Assembly (NCBI RefSeq): GCF_000009905.1
Contig: NC_006177.1
Span: forward strand, 372,001-436,000
DNA from: Symbiobacterium thermophilum IAM 14863
GTDB taxonomy: Bacteria; Bacillota; Sulfobacillia; Symbiobacteriales; Symbiobacteriaceae
DNA length: 64,000 nt
Direction of reading: 5' to 3'
A model generated the notes under the pieces. The model had not been told where the DNA came from. It searched no databases and saw only the letters and a program-made list of their open reading frames with translations. Below are positions 8,288 to 15,506 of the stretch, one piece after another. Position 1 is the stretch's first letter; every line of letters begins with the position of its first letter. Made by a program: the position numbers and the translations under genes.

Positions 8288-9121
8288 ATGACACAGTACA
8301 TCCCGGACACCCAGCGCCCCATCGGTCTGTTCGATTCCGGCGAGGGCGGCCTGACCGTGGCCCGTGCCGTGGCCGACCTTCTGCCGCAAGAAAACCTGAT
8401 TTACGCGTGCGACACGGCCCACTTTCCCTATGGTCCTCGCCCGCTCGCTGAGGTGCGGGCGTTTTTCCGGCGGTTCATGGAATTCTTCGTCGAGCAGAAC
8501 TGCAAACTGGTCATTGTGGCCTGCAACACGGCCACCGCCGCGGCGATCGACCTGTTGCTGGCCGATGCGTTCCCCATCCCGGCGCTGGGGGTGGTGCAGC
8601 CCGGCGCCGCGATGGCCGCGGAGGCCTCCGTCACCGGCCGCATCGGCGTGGCGGCCACCCAGGGCACCTGCGACTCAGGCATCTATCCGCAGACGATCCG
8701 GCTGTTCCGCCCCGACGCCTACGTGGTGCAGCAGGCCTGCCCGATCCTCGTCATCCGGGCGGAGGAGGGCGTGATCTCCGGGCCTGAGGTGCGCCGTGAG
8801 GTGGAGCGCTGCCTGGCGCCCATCCTCGCCGAACGCGTGGACACCCTGGTTCTGGGCTGCACGCACTTTCCGCACATGGCGAAGGTGATCCAGGACGTGG
8901 TGGGGCCGGCGGTGCGGCTGGTGGACCCAGGGAAGGCCACGGCCGTACAAGTGGCCGATCTGCTGCGCAGGCGGGGCCTCCTGAATCCCGGACCGGGGCC
9001 GGGGCAGCGGCGCGCCTTTACCACGGGCGACCCACAGCGGTTCCTGGAGGTGGCCTGCCGCCTGTGGCCCGGCGGCGTCGACGCAGCGGCGCACATCCAT
9101 CTCTGGTCGCAGCAGGAGTGA
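8288..9121 (+). CDS. murI: Glutamate racemase
   Basis: Converts L-glutamate to D-glutamate for peptidoglycan in the cytoplasm. The 277-residue product has the family's FDSGEGG start (about residues 15-21) and the two catalytic cysteines, Cys79 in ACNTA and Cys191 in GCTHFP. Length is normal. ATG at 8288 follows GAAGGAG at a suitable distance. rph begins only 9 nt downstream, so murI, rph, rdgB and the phosphodiesterase gene form a likely operon. Confidence 0.96.
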   Translation: MTQYIPDTQRPIGLFDSGEGGLTVARAVADLLPQENLIYACDTAHFPYGPRPLAEVRAFFRRFMEFFVEQNCKLVIVACNTATAAAIDLLLADAFPIPALGVVQPGAAMAAEASVTGRIGVAATQGTCDSGIYPQTIRLFRPDAYVVQQACPILVIRAEEGVISGPEVRREVERCLAPILAERVDTLVLGCTHFPHMAKVIQDVVGPAVRLVDPGKATAVQVADLLRRRGLLNPGPGPGQRRAFTTGDPQRFLEVACRLWPGGVDAAAHIHLWSQQE

Positions 9122-9130
9122 AACGCCCAC

Positions 9131-9952
9131 ATGCGGCAGGACGGTAGGTTGCCTCACGAGATGCGCCCCGTGCGCATCACCCGCCACTACAACATCCACG
9201 CCGAGGGATCGGTGCTGATCGAGGTCGGCCGTACCCGCGTGATCTGCACGGCCACCTTGGAGGATCGCGTCCCGCCGTTCCTCAGGGGAAGAGGAGAAGG
9301 CTGGATCACCGCCGAATATGGCATGTTGCCCCGCGCCACGGGACAGCGCACGGCGCGCGAGGCCGCCCGGGGCCGGCAGGGCGGGCGCACGATGGAGATC
9401 CAGCGGCTGATCGGCCGAGCCCTGCGGTCGGTGATCGACCTGGCGGCCCTGGGCGAGCGAACGCTGATCATCGACTGCGACGTCATCCAGGCCGACGGTG
9501 GCACGCGCACGGCGTCCATCACCGGCGCATACGTCGCGATGGTGGATGCGCTGGCCGGCCTGCGCGCAGCCGGGCTCATCGACCGCCTCCCGGTGAAAGA
9601 TTACCTGGCGGCGACGAGCGTGGGCGTGGTGGGCGGCGTGCCGGTCCTGGACCTCACCTACGAGGAGGACTCCCGGGCCGCGGTGGACCTGAACCTGGTG
9701 ATGACCGGGTCGGGCGAGGTCGTCGAGATTCAGGGGACGGGCGAGGAACGGCCCTTTACCCGGCGGGAGCTGGAGGAACTGCTGGCCCTGGCGGAGAGCG
9801 GCGTGCGCCGGCTGGTGGCCCTCCAGCGGGAGCAGCTCGGCCCCCTGGGCGTGGAGGTTGGAGCCGTTGTCACAGAAGCGTCTGGTATTGGCCACCAAGA
9901 ACCAGGGGAAGGTGCGGGAGTTTCGCTCGCTCCTGGCGGGGGCGGGCTTTGA
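9131..9952 (+). CDS. rph: Ribonuclease PH
   Basis: Phosphorolytic 3'-5' exoribonuclease that trims tRNA 3' ends. Motifs of the family are present: [32 protein letters not shown], and the phosphate-binding region near [18 protein letters not shown]. It encodes 273 residues, whereas most RNase PH proteins are near 240. The extra C-terminal tail ([15 protein letters not shown] at its end) is encoded by DNA shared with the start of rdgB, an 86-nt overlap in a different frame. The tail is low in complexity and probably not functional. Confidence 0.95.
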   Translation: MRQDGRLPHEMRPVRITRHYNIHAEGSVLIEVGRTRVICTATLEDRVPPFLRGRGEGWITAEYGMLPRATGQRTAREAARGRQGGRTMEIQRLIGRALRSVIDLAALGERTLIIDCDVIQADGGTRTASITGAYVAMVDALAGLRAAGLIDRLPVKDYLAATSVGVVGGVPVLDLTYEEDSRAAVDLNLVMTGSGEVVEIQGTGEERPFTRRELEELLALAESGVRRLVALQREQLGPLGVEVGAVVTEASGIGHQEPGEGAGVSLAPGGGGL

Positions 9953-10460
9953 GATCGTCGGGCTGGATCCGGATGCACCGGAGGTCAGCGAGACGGGGGA
10001 TACCTTTGAGGAGAACGCCCTGATCAAGGCGCGGGCGGCGTCCGCCTTGACGGGGCTTCCCGCCCTCGCGGAGGACTCGGGCATCGTGGTGGACGCCCTG
10101 GGCGGCGAGCCCGGGGTGCACTCCGCCCGCTGGGTGCCCGGAAGCGACGAGGACCGGGTGCGCGCTCTGCTGGCACGGATGGCGGAGGTGCCCGCGGAAC
10201 GGCGGACCGCCCGCTACGTGTCGGTGATCGCGGTGGTACTGCCGTCGGGGAGGGAGGAGCTCTTCCGGGGCGAGCTGGAAGGCCGGTTGGCCGAGGCGCC
10301 CCGGGGCACCGGCGGATTCGGTTACGATCCGATCTTTGTGGTGGCGGACGGGAGGACCGTCGCGGAGATGGCCCTGGAGGAGAAGAACGGGATCAGCCAC
10401 CGTTCCCGGGCGCTGGCCCGCTGCCTGGAGCGGCTGCCCGCCCTGCTGGAGGAGGGTTAG
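9867..10460 (+). CDS. rdgB: XTP/dITP diphosphatase (RdgB/HAM1 family)
   Basis: House-cleaning nucleotide pyrophosphatase that removes ITP, dITP and XTP. It encodes 197 residues with the substrate motif ATKNQGK near the N-terminus, [20 protein letters not shown] in the middle and GGFGYDPIF near residue 150. TTG at 9867 is chosen because GTGGAGG ends 9 nt upstream; TTG at 9858 would abut the SD. The pairing of rph with rdgB is common in Firmicutes, although the long overlap with rph is not. Confidence 0.94.
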   Translation: MSQKRLVLATKNQGKVREFRSLLAGAGFEIVGLDPDAPEVSETGDTFEENALIKARAASALTGLPALAEDSGIVVDALGGEPGVHSARWVPGSDEDRVRALLARMAEVPAERRTARYVSVIAVVLPSGREELFRGELEGRLAEAPRGTGGFGYDPIFVVADGRTVAEMALEEKNGISHRSRALARCLERLPALLEEG

Positions 10461-10461
10461 C

Positions 10462-10956
10462 ATGCTGCGGGTCGGCGTCGTGAGCGACAGCCACCGGCGT
10501 TTCGGCAAGGTGGCGTCCATGCGGGCACAGTGCGGACGGCTCGACTGGCTCCTCCACGCGGGCGATCACCTGACCGACGCGCCGCGCATCGCCGAGGCGG
10601 TGGGGGTTGAACCCGACCGGGTGCGGGCGGTGGCCGGCAACTGCGACTTCCCCGAGACCGAGCCGGCGGAACTGCTGCTGGAACTGGCCGGCGTCAGGAT
10701 TCTGCTGGTCCACGGCCACCAGCACGGCGTGAAGACCGGGCCGCAGCGGCTGCTGTACCGGGCACAGGAGGTGGGCGCCAGGGTGGCGGTCTTCGGCCAT
10801 TCGCACATACCCTTCCTGGAGGACGTGGGCGGCGTGCTGCTGCTGAACCCGGGCTCGCTCAGCATGCCCCGGCGGCCGCAGGATCCGCCGTCGTGTGCCG
10901 TGCTCGAGTTGGTCGACGGCGCGGTGCGGGCCTATCATGTTTTCCTGGGGGTGTAG
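10462..10956 (+). CDS. YfcE/MJ0936-type metallophosphoesterase
   Basis: Encodes 164 residues with the metal-binding motifs VSDSH (about residue 7), HAGDH, AGNCDFP, LVHGHQHG and GHSH of small calcineurin-like phosphodiesterases. It probably hydrolyses phosphodiester bonds with Mn2+ or a similar metal; the physiological substrate is not known. ATG lies 1 nt after the rdgB stop codon, preceded by GGAGGAGG inside rdgB, so it is translationally coupled and last in the murI-rph-rdgB operon. Confidence 0.9.
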   Translation: MLRVGVVSDSHRRFGKVASMRAQCGRLDWLLHAGDHLTDAPRIAEAVGVEPDRVRAVAGNCDFPETEPAELLLELAGVRILLVHGHQHGVKTGPQRLLYRAQEVGARVAVFGHSHIPFLEDVGGVLLLNPGSLSMPRRPQDPPSCAVLELVDGAVRAYHVFLGV

Positions 10957-10970
10957 GCAGCATTTAGGTT

Positions 10971-11000
10971 TTGACAGCAGGGGCTGCAATGCGCTATACT
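10971..11000 (+). promoter_or_regulatory. Promoter of the tRNA cluster
   Basis: Consensus TTGACA (10971-10976), 18-nt spacer, TATACT (10995-11000), ending 17 nt before tRNA-Pro. Confidence 0.75.
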
Positions 11001-11017
11001 CTCTTGTGCGGATACGC

Positions 11018-11095
<78 letters not shown>

Positions 11096-11130
11096 CGCAG
11101 CCACTGCAGCGTCGGGCCGACACACCACAT

Positions 11131-11204
11131 GCGGGTGTAGCTTAGTGGTAAAGCTCCAGCCTTCCAAGCTGGCGACGAGGGTTCGATTCCCTTCACCCGC
11201 TCCA
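11131..11204 (+). tRNA. tRNA-Gly (anticodon TCC)
   Basis: Acceptor arms GCGGGTG/CACCCGC, anticodon stem CCAGC/GCTGG with loop CTTCCAA, T-loop TTCGATT, encoded CCA. Confidence 0.95.
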
Positions 11205-11286
11205 AACCGAGTCCATCACGGGGGCGAACGAACTTCGTCCTCTTTTGTCTAGATGGTGTCGGCCCGGCGCTGTCGGCACGGGCGCT

Positions 11287-11316
11287 TTGTGCTGGGGTTA
11301 CCTCCTGTGCTAAACT
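11287..11316 (+). promoter_or_regulatory. Promoter before tRNA-Arg
   Basis: TTGTGC (11287-11292), 18-nt spacer, TAAACT (11311-11316) preceded by TGC (extended -10). It is placed 16 nt before tRNA-Arg and suggests a second transcription unit in the tRNA cluster. Confidence 0.55.
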
Positions 11317-11332
11317 ATCCCGTGCTGTACAG

Positions 11333-11408
11333 GCGCCTGTAGCTCAGTGGACAGAGCAACCGCCTTCTAAGCGGTTGGCCGCAGGTTCGAATCCTGCCAG
11401 GCGCACCA
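11333..11408 (+). tRNA. tRNA-Arg (anticodon TCT)
   Basis: Acceptor arms GCGCCTG/CAGGCGC, anticodon loop CTTCTAA, T-loop TTCGAAT, encoded CCA. Confidence 0.95.
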
Positions 11409-11440
11409 AGTTCGCTTTTTCCGTTCATCGACGTTCATAC

Positions 11441-11518
11441 GCTGACCGTAGCTCAGCTGGTTAGAGCGCCAGATTGTGGCTCTGGAGGTCGCCGGTTCGA
11501 TTCCGGTCGGTCAGCCCA
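11441..11518 (+). tRNA. tRNA-His (anticodon GTG)
   Basis: An extra 5' G (11441) faces C at the discriminator position, as required for tRNA-His; acceptor arms CTGACCG/CGGTCAG; anticodon stem CCAGA/TCTGG with loop TTGTGGC; encoded CCA. Confidence 0.95.
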
Positions 11519-11523
11519 CACCT

Positions 11524-11599
11524 TGGGGCGTAGCCAAGCTGGTAAGGCACGGGACTTTGACTCCCGCATGCGTAGGTTCGAATCCTGCCGCCCCAGCCA
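11524..11599 (+). tRNA. tRNA-Gln (anticodon TTG)
   Basis: Acceptor arms TGGGGCG/CGCCCCA, anticodon stem CGGGA/TCCCG with loop CTTTGAC, T-loop TTCGAAT, encoded CCA. Confidence 0.95.
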
Positions 11600-11639
11600 G
11601 CGGCCAGACCTCCGCCCTCGGCGGGGGTCGAGGCCTGAC

Positions 11640-11714
11640 GGGCCATTAGCTCAGTGGCAGAGCATCCGCCTTTTAAGCGGGGTGTCGTTGGTTCGAATCC
11701 AACATGGCCCACCA
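11640..11714 (+). tRNA. tRNA-Lys (anticodon TTT)
   Basis: Acceptor arms GGGCCAT/ATGGCCC, anticodon loop CTTTTAA, T-loop TTCGAAT, encoded CCA. Confidence 0.95.
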
Positions 11715-11720
11715 AGTGCG

Positions 11721-11757
11721 CAGCTCCCTCCGCCGGTACGCGGAGGGAGCTGTTGCG
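11721..11757 (+). terminator. Terminator of the tRNA cluster
   Basis: A 13-bp perfect stem begins 7 nt after tRNA-Lys: the arms run 11721-11733 and 11740-11752 around the loop CGGTAC. The tail (TTGCGGTT) is only weakly T-rich. Confidence 0.7.
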
Positions 11758-11790
11758 GTTGCGGGACCGTCGGATCTTCGGGTGCAACAG

Positions 11791-11863
11791 AGCGGGACCC
11801 CCTGGTAGCGCCGGTCAGTTGGCTTTGCAGCCTGTGCGACCTGTGCCTGTCGGGGGTCCCGCT
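11791..11863 (+). repeat. Long-range 12-bp inverted repeat
   Basis: AGCGGGACCCCC (11791-11802) and its exact complement GGGGGTCCCGCT (11852-11863) are 49 nt apart in the gap between the tRNA cluster and the DUF378 gene. As RNA it would close a stem-loop. A shorter hyphenated palindrome follows at 11885-11901. Function unknown. Confidence 0.5.
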
Positions 11864-11884
11864 ATAGGTTTATGCAGCAGGCGC

Positions 11885-11901
11885 CGGGAGGTGACCTCCC
11901 G
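11885..11901. promoter_or_regulatory. Hyphenated palindrome upstream of the DUF378 gene
   Basis: CGGGAGGT and ACCTCCCG flank a single G, giving a perfect 8+1+8 dyad. It looks like a dimeric protein-binding site, about 100 nt upstream of the next gene. No candidate regulator is adjacent. Confidence 0.35.
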
Positions 11902-12003
11902 AAGGCATTCCAGATTCTGCCGCAGGTTCTCGGCCCAACGGGCAGGCCGCCGTGCATAGGCGCGGCGCCGCCTGTACACCCTACTCCCCAGAAAGGGAGC
12001 GGT

Positions 12004-12201
12004 GTGAGAGTGTTCATTGCAAGACTGCTCGTGATCATCGGCGCCCTCAATTGGGGGCTGATCGGGCTCTTCGGGTTCGACCTGGTGGCCTTCCTGTTTG
12101 GCGGCCAGATGTCGCTGATCTCCCGCCTCGTCTACACGCTCGTGGGCGTGGCCGGCGTGTTCGTGATCGGCGACCTGGTGGGAAACCGGCAACGAACCTG
12201 A
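12004..12201 (+). CDS. Small DUF378-type membrane protein
   Basis: Encodes 65 residues, with two hydrophobic segments (about residues 3-31 and 38-58). The family's N-terminal pattern IIGALNWGLIGLFGFD is clear. The function of DUF378 proteins is not known; they are small inner-membrane proteins widespread in bacteria. GTG at 12004 follows AAAGGGAG at a short distance; GTG at 12010 is the alternative. It sits alone between two tRNA blocks and has its own terminator. Confidence 0.8.
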   Translation: MRVFIARLLVIIGALNWGLIGLFGFDLVAFLFGGQMSLISRLVYTLVGVAGVFVIGDLVGNRQRT

Positions 12202-12213
12202 GTCTCGCGACAC

Positions 12214-12244
12214 GGCACACCTTCGGCTTAGCCGGGGGTGTGCC
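12214..12244 (+). terminator. Terminator after the DUF378 gene
   Basis: GGCACACC (12214-12221) pairs with GGTGTGCC (12237-12244), with an inner CGGC/GCCG stem. There is no long T-run. Confidence 0.55.
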
Positions 12245-12256
12245 TGTATGTGGCCC

Positions 12257-12286
12257 TTTACACGGGCGCGAGCGCTGCGGTAACAT
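12257..12286 (+). promoter_or_regulatory. Promoter of tRNA-Leu
   Basis: TTTACA (12257-12262), 18-nt spacer, TAACAT (12281-12286), 18 nt before the tRNA. Confidence 0.55.
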
Positions 12287-12304
12287 ATCATCTGCACACC
12301 ACGC

Positions 12305-12389
12305 GCGAGAGTGGCGGAACTGGCAGACGCGCGAGACTTAGGATCTCGTGCCGCAAGGCGTAGGGGTTCAAGTCCCCTCTCTCGCACCA
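12305..12389 (+). tRNA. tRNA-Leu (anticodon TAG)
   Basis: Class II tRNA of 85 nt with a long variable arm; acceptor arms GCGAGAG/CTCTCGC; anticodon loop CTTAGGA; T-loop TTCAAGT; encoded CCA. Confidence 0.95.
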
Positions 12390-12404
12390 CCAGGACGGTT
12401 TACA

Positions 12405-12434
12405 GGCTACAGGGAGGACCCTGTAGCCTTCTCG
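12405..12434 (+). terminator. Terminator of tRNA-Leu
   Basis: 10-bp arms GGCTACAGGG (12405-12414) and CCCTGTAGCC (12419-12428), 4-nt loop, then TTCTCGT. Confidence 0.75.
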
Positions 12435-12476
12435 TATGGTGTCAGGGCGGGGGCGGCTCAGGCGAAAATCTGACAC

Positions 12477-12512
12477 AAGCGGAGCCGACCTCACCCGGGG
12501 TCGGCTCCGCTT
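12477..12512 (-). terminator. Terminator of the PTS operon
   Basis: 14-bp perfect arms (12477-12490 and 12499-12512) lie 24 nt beyond the last minus-strand gene. On the minus strand the stem is followed by TTGTGTCAGATTTT. Confidence 0.7.
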
Positions 12513-12536
12513 GACGGCTTTCCCCCGCCGGTGCGG

Positions 12537-13424
12537 CTACCGTCTGGCGGACAGCGCCATGCGCCGGTAGGTGTGTCGCCGGCCCTTTACGGCCAGGCAG
12601 TAGGCCAGGATGTTCTCGGGCACCGCCACGCCGTGGTAGCCGGCGTCGCCCAGGTGGTGCAGGTCGACCCCGGCCATCTTGGCGCTGAGGGCAATCTGAC
12701 GGATCGTGGCCTCGTCCGCACCCTCCTGGGAGGTGCCGATGGCCGCCATCGCCAGCGCGCCCTTCCGGTGGGCCGCCTGCACGCAGGCACGCACCTCCTC
12801 CACCGTGGTGCCCGGCACCGTGCCCGGAGCCGGCAGCAGCACCACGTCGGCGCCGGCGTCCACGAACGCCTCGGTCTCCTCCGGCGTGATCAGGCCGCGG
12901 CCGGGCGAGAGGCCGGAGCCGGCTGCGTGCATGCGGCCGGCGACCAGGACAGTCCGGTCGCCCACGGCCTCCCGGATGTGCCGCAGGCTCTCCAGGATGC
13001 CCGCGTTGGTCACGAGGGTGTGGGGGTTGCCCGTCAGGCAGATGAAGTCTGCGCCCTGCTCCACCGCGCGGCGCGCGTTCTCCGGCGTGGCCCGTCGGCC
13101 CGGAGGAACCCGGTCGCTGGGCTCCAGGTTCACCCCCACCGGCCGGCCGACCAGCTCTTTCAGGTCCTGGCAGGTCTGCCCCTTCCCGGGTTCCCCGGGC
13201 AGCCCCAGGATCGCGGGGTCGACGCAGTCGTAGCAGTTGAGCAGCAAGATGTCCGCGCCGAAGGCCGCCGCGAGCTCCGCGTTGCTGACGCCGTCGATGA
13301 GCGGCGGCGCCACGACGATGGTCTCGGCCACGACGAGCCGCCCCTCGGAGAGCCGGATGCCCTGCAGCAGGTTGGCGCGCGTGAGCTGGATGAGGCCGGA
13401 GGGGGGCATGTCAAGCAGTCGCAT
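12537..13424 (-). CDS. PTS-associated TIM-barrel protein (DUF7916-like, phosphonomutase-like)
   Basis: Encodes 295 residues, starting at ATG 13424 after GGGAGG (the frame is open further upstream but that part lies inside the EIIA gene). The pattern of repeating beta-alpha units, with GADILLLNCYD, GVNLEPSDR, GADFICLTGNP and GADVVLLPAPG, indicates a TIM barrel. I believe it belongs to a family of unknown function encoded with sugar PTS genes (DUF7916), sometimes labelled PEP phosphonomutase-like; that assignment is from memory. It overlaps the EIIA gene by 14 nt, so it is part of the same operon and probably acts on the imported phosphosugar. The catalytic activity is unknown. Confidence 0.65.
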   Translation of the reverse strand: MRLLDMPPSGLIQLTRANLLQGIRLSEGRLVVAETIVVAPPLIDGVSNAELAAAFGADILLLNCYDCVDPAILGLPGEPGKGQTCQDLKELVGRPVGVNLEPSDRVPPGRRATPENARRAVEQGADFICLTGNPHTLVTNAGILESLRHIREAVGDRTVLVAGRMHAAGSGLSPGRGLITPEETEAFVDAGADVVLLPAPGTVPGTTVEEVRACVQAAHRKGALAMAAIGTSQEGADEATIRQIALSAKMAGVDLHHLGDAGYHGVAVPENILAYCLAVKGRRHTYRRMALSARR

Positions 13425-13905
13425 CGCCTTTCCTCCCTTCCAGGAGCCGGCAGACGACGTCCCGGCCGGCCACGACGGGGCCGCTAGCCAGCACCTCGAC
13501 CGCCACATCGGCCCGGGCACCGGCGCCGGCGCTTAGCACCACCAGCGGGCTGAGCGGCGACCGGGACTGAGCCCGGAGCCCTTCCAGGTCCATGTAGATC
13601 AGCGGCTGGCCCGTCTCCACCCGGTCGCCCAGGGCGACGACCGGGCGGAAGACGCCCTTCGCCCGGCTGCTGTCCAGGCCGAGGTGCAGCAGGATCTCGA
13701 CGCCGGAGTCCATCCGCAGGGCCAGCGCGTGGCCGGTGGGGAAGAGGGCTACCACCTCGCCCGCGGCGGGCGCGACCACCAGGTCTCCGCTGGGGTCGAT
13801 GGCCACGCCGTCGCCCAGCATGCGGCCGGCGAACACGGGGTCGGGAACGTCGTCCAGGGGCACCGTGCGACCGGTGATGGGGGCCAGCAGGGTGACCACG
13901 GTCAT
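13411..13905 (-). CDS. PTS EIIA component, glucose/GlcNAc family
   Basis: Encodes 164 residues, a stand-alone EIIA of the Crr type. The phosphorylated histidine is His74 in EILLHLG and the second conserved histidine is His59 in PTGHALAL. It accepts phosphate from HPr and passes it to EIIB. The usual VQLKG after the active histidine is replaced by SSRAKG. Its ATG directly follows the TAG of the EIIB gene, so the two are coupled. The three PTS domains are separate genes here rather than one fused protein. Confidence 0.9.
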   Translation of the reverse strand: MTVVTLLAPITGRTVPLDDVPDPVFAGRMLGDGVAIDPSGDLVVAPAAGEVVALFPTGHALALRMDSGVEILLHLGLDSSRAKGVFRPVVALGDRVETGQPLIYMDLEGLRAQSRSPLSPLVVLSAGAGARADVAVEVLASGPVVAGRDVVCRLLEGRKGDATA

Positions 13906-14151
13906 CTAGATCATGTCCTTCATGATCTGCTCGATGCGCTCGGCGGACGTGCCCAGAATCACCTGCACGACCTGGCCGACCTTCATGACGCCCACCGCTC
14001 CGGCCGCCTTCAGCCGCTTCTCATCCACCGCACCGGGGTTGTTCACCACCAGGCGCAGGCGGGTGATGCACGACTCCAGTTCAGTGACATTCTCCTTGCC
14101 GCCCAGTGCGGCCAGGATCTCCTGTGCCCTCGTCCGATCGTCCAAGCCCAT
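13906..14151 (-). CDS. PTS EIIB component, glucose/GlcNAc family
   Basis: Encodes 81 residues. The phospho-accepting cysteine is Cys28 in ESCITRLRLVV, matching the CITRLR signature of the glucose-type EIIB domain. It passes phosphate from EIIA to the sugar carried by EIIC. ATG at 14151 follows CGAGGAG. It lies between EIIC (32 nt upstream) and EIIA (adjacent). Confidence 0.92.
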   Translation of the reverse strand: MGLDDRTRAQEILAALGGKENVTELESCITRLRLVVNNPGAVDEKRLKAAGAVGVMKVGQVVQVILGTSAERIEQIMKDMI

Positions 14152-14183
14152 CACTCCTCGCTTTCGCTTCCCGAGGTATTCAA

Positions 14184-15308
14184 TTAGACACCGGGAACAT
14201 GGCTCTCCTCCGGCTCGCGGCCGGGCGTCGGAATGTTGAACCGTACGATGACCCAGCGGAAGACGACGTAGTAGACGACGCCGTACACCAGGCCGATGGG
14301 GATCAGGAGCCACGCGTTATCCGAAGCGATGCCGTAGTTCAGCACAAAATCGATCAGTCCGGCCGAGAAGGTGAAGCCGTGGTGGATGTCCAGCAGCTGG
14401 GCAATCGCCATGGAGGTGCCGGCCAACACGGCGTGGATGGCGTAGAGCAGCGGCGCGACGAACATGAAGGCGAACTCGATCGGCTCCGTGATGCCGGTCA
14501 GGAATGAGGTGAAGGCCGCCGAGAGCATGATGCCGCCCACCCGCTTGCGGTTCTCGGGCCGGGCCGCGTGGGTCATGGCGAAGGCGGCGCCGATCAGGCC
14601 GAACATCATGATCGGGAACCAGCCGGCCATGAAGAAGCCCGCGCTCGGGTCGCCGGCGAAGAAGCGCCACAGGTCCCCGGTGGCCACGGTGCCGTCCGGC
14701 TTCTGGAACTCGCCGAACATGAACCAGACGATGCTGTTGATGACGTGGTGCAGGCCGAGAGGGATGAGGAGGCGGTTCAGCAGGCCGAAGACGCCGACGC
14801 CGATCGCACCGGCGGCGGTCATCCAGTTGCCCACCGCCCCGATGCCGTGCTGGATGGGCGGCCAGATGAAGCCGAAGATCAGGCCGAGCACGGTGGCCGC
14901 GCCGGCGGTGACGATGGGCACAAAGCGCCGGCCGCCGAAGAAGCCCAGGTAGTCGGGCAGCTTGGTGTCCTTGAAGCGCCCGTACATGTTGGCCGCCAGG
15001 ATGCCGGCGATGAGACCTGCCAGGACGCCCATGTTGATCTCGGCGTTGATGGTGACGGCGACGTTGGTCATGACGAAGTAGGCCACGACGCCGGAGAGGC
15101 CGGCCACGCCGGAGTCCTTGGCCAGGCTGACCGAGAGGCCGACGGCGAAGAGCAGGGGCAGGTTGCTGAAGACCGCGTCGCCGGCGTTGGCCATCCACGG
15201 CCAGTCCAGCACGTCCGGCTGTCCGAGCCGCAGGAGCAGCCCGGCCGCCGGAAGGACCGCCACAGGCATCATGAGACCCTTACCAACTTTCTGCAGCTGC
15301 GCGAGCAT
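14184..15308 (-). CDS. PTS EIIC permease, probably N-acetylglucosamine-specific
   Basis: Encodes 374 residues with about ten membrane segments; it transports and hands over the sugar for phosphorylation. LPDYLGFFGGRRFVPI near residue 115 and the GITEPIEF signature near residue 278 are typical of glucose/GlcNAc/maltose EIIC proteins, and the former is closest to NagE in my reading. Substrate is therefore inferred, not certain. ATG follows AAGGAGG. Expression is probably controlled by the RAT/terminator switch between this gene and the antiterminator gene upstream. Confidence 0.88.
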   Translation of the reverse strand: MLAQLQKVGKGLMMPVAVLPAAGLLLRLGQPDVLDWPWMANAGDAVFSNLPLLFAVGLSVSLAKDSGVAGLSGVVAYFVMTNVAVTINAEINMGVLAGLIAGILAANMYGRFKDTKLPDYLGFFGGRRFVPIVTAGAATVLGLIFGFIWPPIQHGIGAVGNWMTAAGAIGVGVFGLLNRLLIPLGLHHVINSIVWFMFGEFQKPDGTVATGDLWRFFAGDPSAGFFMAGWFPIMMFGLIGAAFAMTHAARPENRKRVGGIMLSAAFTSFLTGITEPIEFAFMFVAPLLYAIHAVLAGTSMAIAQLLDIHHGFTFSAGLIDFVLNYGIASDNAWLLIPIGLVYGVVYYVVFRWVIVRFNIPTPGREPEESHVPGV

Positions 15309-15399
15309 GCCTCAGACCTCCTTCTCACGGGATGATGGACCGACCCGGACCGGCAGCGGCGCGGCTCTGCCTTCCCTCCTTCCCACCGCGGCGTGCGCC

Positions 15400-15464
15400 A
15401 AACGGAAAGCCAGCCAGGGAGCCCCCAGCCACCCATGCCGGTGCCGGGACTCCTCTGGCTGGCT
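15400..15464 (-). terminator. Regulated terminator upstream of the PTS EIIC gene
   Basis: On the minus strand AGCCAGCCAG (15464-15455) pairs with CTGGCTGGCT (15417-15408), extended by GGAG/CTCC, and is followed by TTTCCGTTT. The 5' arm shares 15461-15464 with the RAT site, so formation of the antiterminator blocks this terminator. Confidence 0.7.
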
Positions 15465-15495
15465 CATGCCCGCGTCAGCGCTGCGGTTACACGCC
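15461..15495 (-). promoter_or_regulatory. Ribonucleic antiterminator (RAT) site
   Basis: The minus strand reads GGCGTGTAACCGC, a 9-nt middle, then GCGGGCATGAGCC. This matches the LicT/SacY RAT pattern (GG..TGT.AC.GC ... GC.GGCA..ACC) closely. It lies between the antiterminator gene and the EIIC gene and overlaps the terminator's 5' arm, which is the standard arrangement. Confidence 0.72.
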
Positions 15496-15506
15496 AGCTC
15501 CGAGCC

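Noticed and set aside
12531-13487. 318-codon plus-strand frame opposite the TIM-barrel gene
   Set aside because: Shadow frame; the minus-strand operon is complete with SD sites and overlaps.
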